A stretch of DNA of 10,045 bases from an uncultured Chlorobiaceae bacterium. Lineage in GTDB: Bacteria; Bacteroidota; Chlorobiia; Chlorobiales; Chlorobiaceae. The stretch spans positions 1 to 10,045 of the forward strand of contig CAILXE010000322.1 of assembly GCA_903838095.1 (NCBI GenBank). Reading direction: 5' to 3'. Of this stretch, positions 6,775-10,045 are shown in pieces (position 1 is the first letter of the stretch; each line of letters starts with the position of its first letter). A program made the position numbers and the translations under genes. Below the pieces are notes generated by a model, which ran no database searches, was not told the origin of the DNA, and worked only from the letters and a program-made list of their open reading frames with translations.

Positions 6775-9498
6775 TTAAAAGTTATGGCCGATACTGAAAT
6801 AAATAATGGTCCTCGAAAATTTCAATGATGTTGATGGAACTCCATAAGGTTTTTCAGGAAAAGGAAAAGCTTTTGAAACCGTAAGGCTTGTCGGGCCAAG
6901 CGGGGTTTCCCATATCAAGCTGCTTCCAATGCCGTGAATAAGATATGCCGGAGAGATGTCGTTCAGTTTTTCCCAGACATTGCCGACATTGTAATGAAGG
7001 AGGAGTGTTGTTGGAAAAATAATAGCAAACGATGGTTTGTAAGCGAAGTGCATTCCGGCGGCAGCCATATTGTTGCATGGAAGCTCATTTTCCTGTAATC
7101 CGATGAATCTCTGACTATACGTCGTTCCCGGTCCTCCGAGGAAAAATTTTTCTGACAGGCGGGTATTACTGCTGCTCAGGCCGAACAGGCCGGAAAGTTG
7201 CAGGGTGGTTTTGCTTCCCAGATGAATATTTTCTTCGTGATTACCGGACACCTGCCAGAAAACTTCAGGATTATCAAAAACTACCGGGGTGATGGAATAT
7301 CGCAGGTTTGTATAGGTTCCTGATGTTGGAATCAGCGGGTGGTTTCTCGAATCAAGGGTAAATTGAGTTCCGACTGAGAGCATCGTGCTGTTTCCGGTGT
7401 TCAGTGTTGCGCTAATGTTCTTTTCAACATAGGACTGTGCATTTTGAAGGGTTATATCAGCAATCAACTGTCCGTTTTTTCGGATTCTTGTGCCAAAAGC
7501 TGAGTTGATTCCATACTTCTGTATACCATAATTTTGTAAATCCCCGGAAATATCCCGATGCTCAAAAGAATGCTGGTCGTAAAACAGACGGGAAGACATT
7601 GTCAGATGTGACTTTCCTATTCTTGGCATATTGAGCTCAAGGGCGGACACATAGCTCTTTTTTCCAGCTTTCAGCCAGCCACCGACAGAACTTGTCGTTC
7701 CTCCAAAATTTTCGTTTCTGACATCGACAAGGAACTGTGCGTTGTTCGTTTCGTCGTACCGTAATCCGAGCCTGAGCACGGAGGATGGTTTTTCTTCAAG
7801 GGAAAAGTTGAGGAAAGGATTCTTGTCAGTCGCAGATGCTGCGGAGATGGATACACGATTAAAAACGCCTGTTTCGTAAAGATTATTGATCGATTCCTCA
7901 GCCTTTTGTAAACGGAGCGCCTGCGTGGTGTCGATTTTGATTTCCCGTTGTATTGGCGTGATTCCAGTAATATTTTTATCAGTGCGTATTTCAATACCTT
8001 CCGGTTTCCCTGAAGAGAGTTCGATGTGTAAAGAGTCTTTTTTCAGGGTGGTACTTTTTATGGTGACGAGGCTGTATCCTTTTTTTCGGAATGCTGTTAT
8101 CAGTGATTCAAGCGCCTTTGTGCCAGCCGCATTGGTATAGAGGCATTGCGTTACCGGCGTGAAACAACGTTCAGTCTCCTCTGTCGAAAGAGTATCAGGC
8201 GGCCCTCCTGTTATGCTTATGCTGTTTATTGTTGGAAGTGCATCAAGATGAAAGAGCACTGTTTTGCGGTGAATGTCGACTTCTGCATAGACTCTCGAAA
8301 AAAGATCCGTTGCCAGGAGCTCCTCAAGGGCTTTGTTCAGGTCAGTGGCATTGCGGAGAATAACCGAAACAAGAGCGTCAAGTTTGGGATTTCCTTGCTC
8401 AAAGAGAGCTGTTTTTGCAAAAGATCCAATAGCGACTCCTTTTGGACAACCTTTTTTGATATGGTGTTGAATAGTTTTTGCAGCAAGTTGGCCCTCAGCA
8501 TACCCCGCATCAACCAGAGCCTTGATATTCAAAAAGTCGGTAGCTTTATGATCGCCGAGTTTGGGAGTTATCACGATATCTGCTTTGGCAAGCTGCGCAG
8601 GATACTGCAATTTTGTAAGGATGGTCATGGCTTGATCGGCGGCTTTCCATGGAAGATCCAGCTCGCCGCCGGTAGTATACATACTGCCATGCGTATCAAC
8701 TGCAATTTTATACTCAGCATGAAACGTTTCAAGTTCATCTACTGGGAGGTTTGCAACGAGTCCCCCGTCAACCAACTGATAACTGTTCCGTTTGATGGGT
8801 TCGAAAAGAATGGGGATAGTGCTGCTTGCCCTTATTGCTTCTGAGAGAGAGCCGCTTGAAAGCGTTATACGCATTCCGGAAACCAGGTCGGTCGATACTG
8901 CCCTGAAATTGATCGGAAAAGTTGAAAAATCACCTGAAGCATGATAAAGAGCGTTCAGCGCCAGGAGATCGAGGGTGGAAGTCATCTCCTGAGTGGAATG
9001 AAGGGATGTTGGAATGAGAAGTTTCAGTTTTTCAAAACGGATTGCGACGGAAGAGCGGTCCCGGATGCGCTGCTGTTCAAGAAAAATATTTGACCGGGAA
9101 TAATCATTGTGAAGAGAAATAAGGGATTGCCACGGGAGGGTCTGGACAATTTCTTCAAGTTCCTCCGGACGGTATCCGCAACTGTAAAGACCTCCGATAA
9201 TGGCACCCATACTTGTGCCGGCAATACAATCAATGGTAATTCCCGCTTCATCAAGTGCCTTGAGGACGCCTATTTGCGAAAGGCCGTTTGCTCCGCCACC
9301 TGACAGTGCCAGCCCAACGGTTTTTTTTGCAGGTCTCATGGCCGGGAATAAAGCGTAGCGATGCACGGGAAGTTTAAGGGTATCGGGATAGACCAGGGTG
9401 CTCTGCGACGCACCGGCATCAGGTTGTGCGGTTATTTCCGTGAGGAAAGTGGCGCTGAGTAGTGCTGCCAGGCAGAAAATAAGTCTGACGTTCAACAA
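6775..9498 (-). CDS. Patatin-like phospholipase fused to POTRA and Omp85-type beta-barrel
   Basis: From TTG 9498 the product is 907 residues. A signal peptide (about 1-25, LNVRLIFCLAALLSATF) sends it across the inner membrane. A patatin hydrolase domain spans about 58-350: oxyanion loop GGGANG (67-72), nucleophile S96 in GTSMG, and D244 in VDGG completing the Ser-Asp dyad. Residues about 375-570 look like POTRA-type repeats, and about 571-907 form an outer-membrane barrel of alternating strands ending in phenylalanine (FSIGHNF). This order matches PlpD-type (type Vd) proteins, in which the barrel sits in the outer membrane and the lipase faces outside or the periplasm. The frame also opens at ATG 9618, but TTG 9498 has GAGGAG at 9507-9512 with 8-nt spacing and puts the signal peptide at the N-terminus. 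The first patatin motif has asparagine where arginine or lysine is usual. It is the first gene of the run with surE and bshC. Lipase substrate and release of the lipase domain are unknown. Confidence 0.88.
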   Translation of the reverse strand: MLNVRLIFCLAALLSATFLTEITAQPDAGASQSTLVYPDTLKLPVHRYALFPAMRPAKKTVGLALSGGGANGLSQIGVLKALDEAGITIDCIAGTSMGAIIGGLYSCGYRPEELEEIVQTLPWQSLISLHNDYSRSNIFLEQQRIRDRSSVAIRFEKLKLLIPTSLHSTQEMTSTLDLLALNALYHASGDFSTFPINFRAVSTDLVSGMRITLSSGSLSEAIRASSTIPILFEPIKRNSYQLVDGGLVANLPVDELETFHAEYKIAVDTHGSMYTTGGELDLPWKAADQAMTILTKLQYPAQLAKADIVITPKLGDHKATDFLNIKALVDAGYAEGQLAAKTIQHHIKKGCPKGVAIGSFAKTALFEQGNPKLDALVSVILRNATDLNKALEELLATDLFSRVYAEVDIHRKTVLFHLDALPTINSISITGGPPDTLSTEETERCFTPVTQCLYTNAAGTKALESLITAFRKKGYSLVTIKSTTLKKDSLHIELSSGKPEGIEIRTDKNITGITPIQREIKIDTTQALRLQKAEESINNLYETGVFNRVSISAASATDKNPFLNFSLEEKPSSVLRLGLRYDETNNAQFLVDVRNENFGGTTSSVGGWLKAGKKSYVSALELNMPRIGKSHLTMSSRLFYDQHSFEHRDISGDLQNYGIQKYGINSAFGTRIRKNGQLIADITLQNAQSYVEKNISATLNTGNSTMLSVGTQFTLDSRNHPLIPTSGTYTNLRYSITPVVFDNPEVFWQVSGNHEENIHLGSKTTLQLSGLFGLSSSNTRLSEKFFLGGPGTTYSQRFIGLQENELPCNNMAAAGMHFAYKPSFAIIFPTTLLLHYNVGNVWEKLNDISPAYLIHGIGSSLIWETPLGPTSLTVSKAFPFPEKPYGVPSTSLKFSRTIIYFSIGHNF

Positions 9499-9506
9499 CG
9501 GTGGTT

Positions 9507-9512
9507 CTCCTC
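9507..9512 (-). promoter_or_regulatory. Strong ribosome binding site deciding the patatin start
   Basis: GAGGAG on the minus strand lies 8 nt before the TTG at 9498. It is the best Shine-Dalgarno match near any start in this window, and it supports TTG rather than ATG 9618 as the patatin-Omp85 start. Confidence 0.7.
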
Positions 9513-9569
9513 GTTTATTAAGTCTTGATAACGGTTTTATGCGTACTGTTTTTGAGATCTCCTGTGGAC

Positions 9570-9596
9570 TTGATATCTTCAGCTTTAATGTATAAC
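9570..9596 (+). promoter_or_regulatory. Candidate promoter for accD
   Basis: TTGATA (9570-9575) and TATAAC (9591-9596) each match 5 of 6 consensus bases, but their spacer is only 15 bp, shorter than optimal. Transcription would start near 9603, leaving a very short leader before the ATG at 9617. Confidence 0.25.
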
Positions 9597-9616
9597 CTTT
9601 AGTCTTCATTCTAAAC

Positions 9617-10045
9617 ATGGCTTGGTTTCAACGGGTAAAACCCTCAATACGTCCGACCGACAAGCGAGATATGCCGGAAGGGTTGTGGTGGAAATGTGAA
9701 AAGTGTGGAGCGATGCTTCACAAGAAACAGCTTGAAGACTATGTCTATACCTGTTTGCAATGCAGTCATCATTTCAGAATATCTCCTTACAAGTATTTTT
9801 CGATTCTTTTTGATGGAGACAAGTACTCCGAGTTTGACGATGATCTGCGCACGGCTGATCCACTTTTCTTTACTGATACCAAAAAATATCCTGACCGGGT
9901 TCATGATACTATTGAAAAGAAGGGAAAAACTGAAGCCTGCCGGAATGCTTATGGAGAATGCGGGGGCAGCTCTCTTGTTGTTTCTGCTATGGATTTTGGC
10001 TTTATCGGTGGTTCAATGGGCTCTGTTGTTGGTGAAAAAATAGCG
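9617..10045 (+). CDS. accD: Acetyl-CoA carboxylase carboxyltransferase subunit beta (5' part)
   Basis: The 143 residues present are the N-terminal half of AccD, which with AccA transfers the carboxyl group from carboxybiotin to acetyl-CoA, giving malonyl-CoA for fatty acid synthesis. The frame stays open to the window edge; family members are about 280-300 residues. The four-cysteine zinc ribbon is complete: C27 and C30 in WWKCEKCG, C46 and C49 in [28 protein letters not shown] at the end is the start of the carboxyltransferase core. The N-terminus [11 protein letters not shown] is typical of the family, so ATG 9617 is secure although it lacks a Shine-Dalgarno. It is divergent from the patatin-Omp85 gene. 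Confidence 0.96.
   Translation, partial: MAWFQRVKPSIRPTDKRDMPEGLWWKCEKCGAMLHKKQLEDYVYTCLQCSHHFRISPYKYFSILFDGDKYSEFDDDLRTADPLFFTDTKKYPDRVHDTIEKKGKTEACRNAYGECGGSSLVVSAMDFGFIGGSMGSVVGEKIA

Larger units (their letters stand above)
9499..9616. other. Divergent intergenic region between patatin-Omp85 gene and accD
   Basis: If the patatin gene starts at TTG 9498, these 118 bp are a normal divergent promoter region. If it starts at ATG 9618, the two start codons would overlap in a CATG and the accD promoter would lie inside coding sequence. The 40 residues encoded by the extension are basic and polar and lie before the signal peptide, which argues for non-coding. Confidence 0.6.

Noticed and set aside
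8146..8844. Open frame of 232 codons on the plus strand inside the patatin-Omp85 gene
   Set aside because: Its product is rich in cysteine and serine with no domain, and it is antisense to the conserved patatin domain; a shadow frame.
1..10045. Search for CRISPR arrays, tRNA/rRNA genes, insertion sequences, phage or defence genes
   Set aside because: No spaced direct repeats, RNA-gene signatures, transposase motifs or terminal inverted repeats were seen on reading; the window is filled by ordinary coding genes.

Overview
The window looks like chromosomal DNA of a green sulfur bacterium (Chlorobiaceae, close to Chlorobium or Pelodictyon). This is inferred from gene content: a Bacteroidetes/Chlorobi-type GlmU-like protein, BshC of bacillithiol synthesis (bacillithiol derivatives are the known thiols of this family), and a patatin-Omp85 fusion typical of Gram-negative bacteria. 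Shine-Dalgarno signals are mostly weak and GTG/TTG starts are frequent. No tRNA, rRNA, insertion sequence, phage gene or CRISPR array is visible. This is a mostly ordinary housekeeping stretch.

Layout. (1) Positions 1-552, minus strand: the 5' part of an unrecognised protein that runs off the left edge. (2) Positions 553-802: an AT-rich divergent intergenic region with a candidate minus-strand promoter, an inverted repeat on its -10 element and a separate palindrome. (3) Positions 803-3375, plus strand: three closely spaced genes, namely a GlmU-like hexapeptide transferase, a TrpG/PabA glutamine amidotransferase and a LOG-family nucleotide phosphoribohydrolase. (4) Positions 3372-3833, minus strand: a small membrane-anchored haem-binding (CxxCH) protein, convergent with the LOG gene and sharing a TTAA stop. 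(5) Positions 3884-4222, plus strand: a small HTH regulator with a cysteine-rich tail. (6) Positions 9498-4206, minus strand: a three-gene run of a patatin-POTRA-Omp85 outer-membrane protein, SurE and BshC. (7) From 9617, plus strand: accD, the acetyl-CoA carboxylase carboxyltransferase beta subunit, cut by the right edge.

Functions touch cell-envelope precursors (GlmU-like), folate or tryptophan synthesis, nucleotide salvage or housekeeping (LOG, SurE), thiol redox balance (BshC), lipid synthesis (AccD) and outer-membrane lipid hydrolysis or secretion (patatin-Omp85). I see no clear undescribed multi-gene system. The points most worth checking are the cysteine-rich HTH regulator between a haem protein and bshC, the substituted signature motifs of the patatin-Omp85 protein and its probable TTG start, and the unidentified protein at the left edge.
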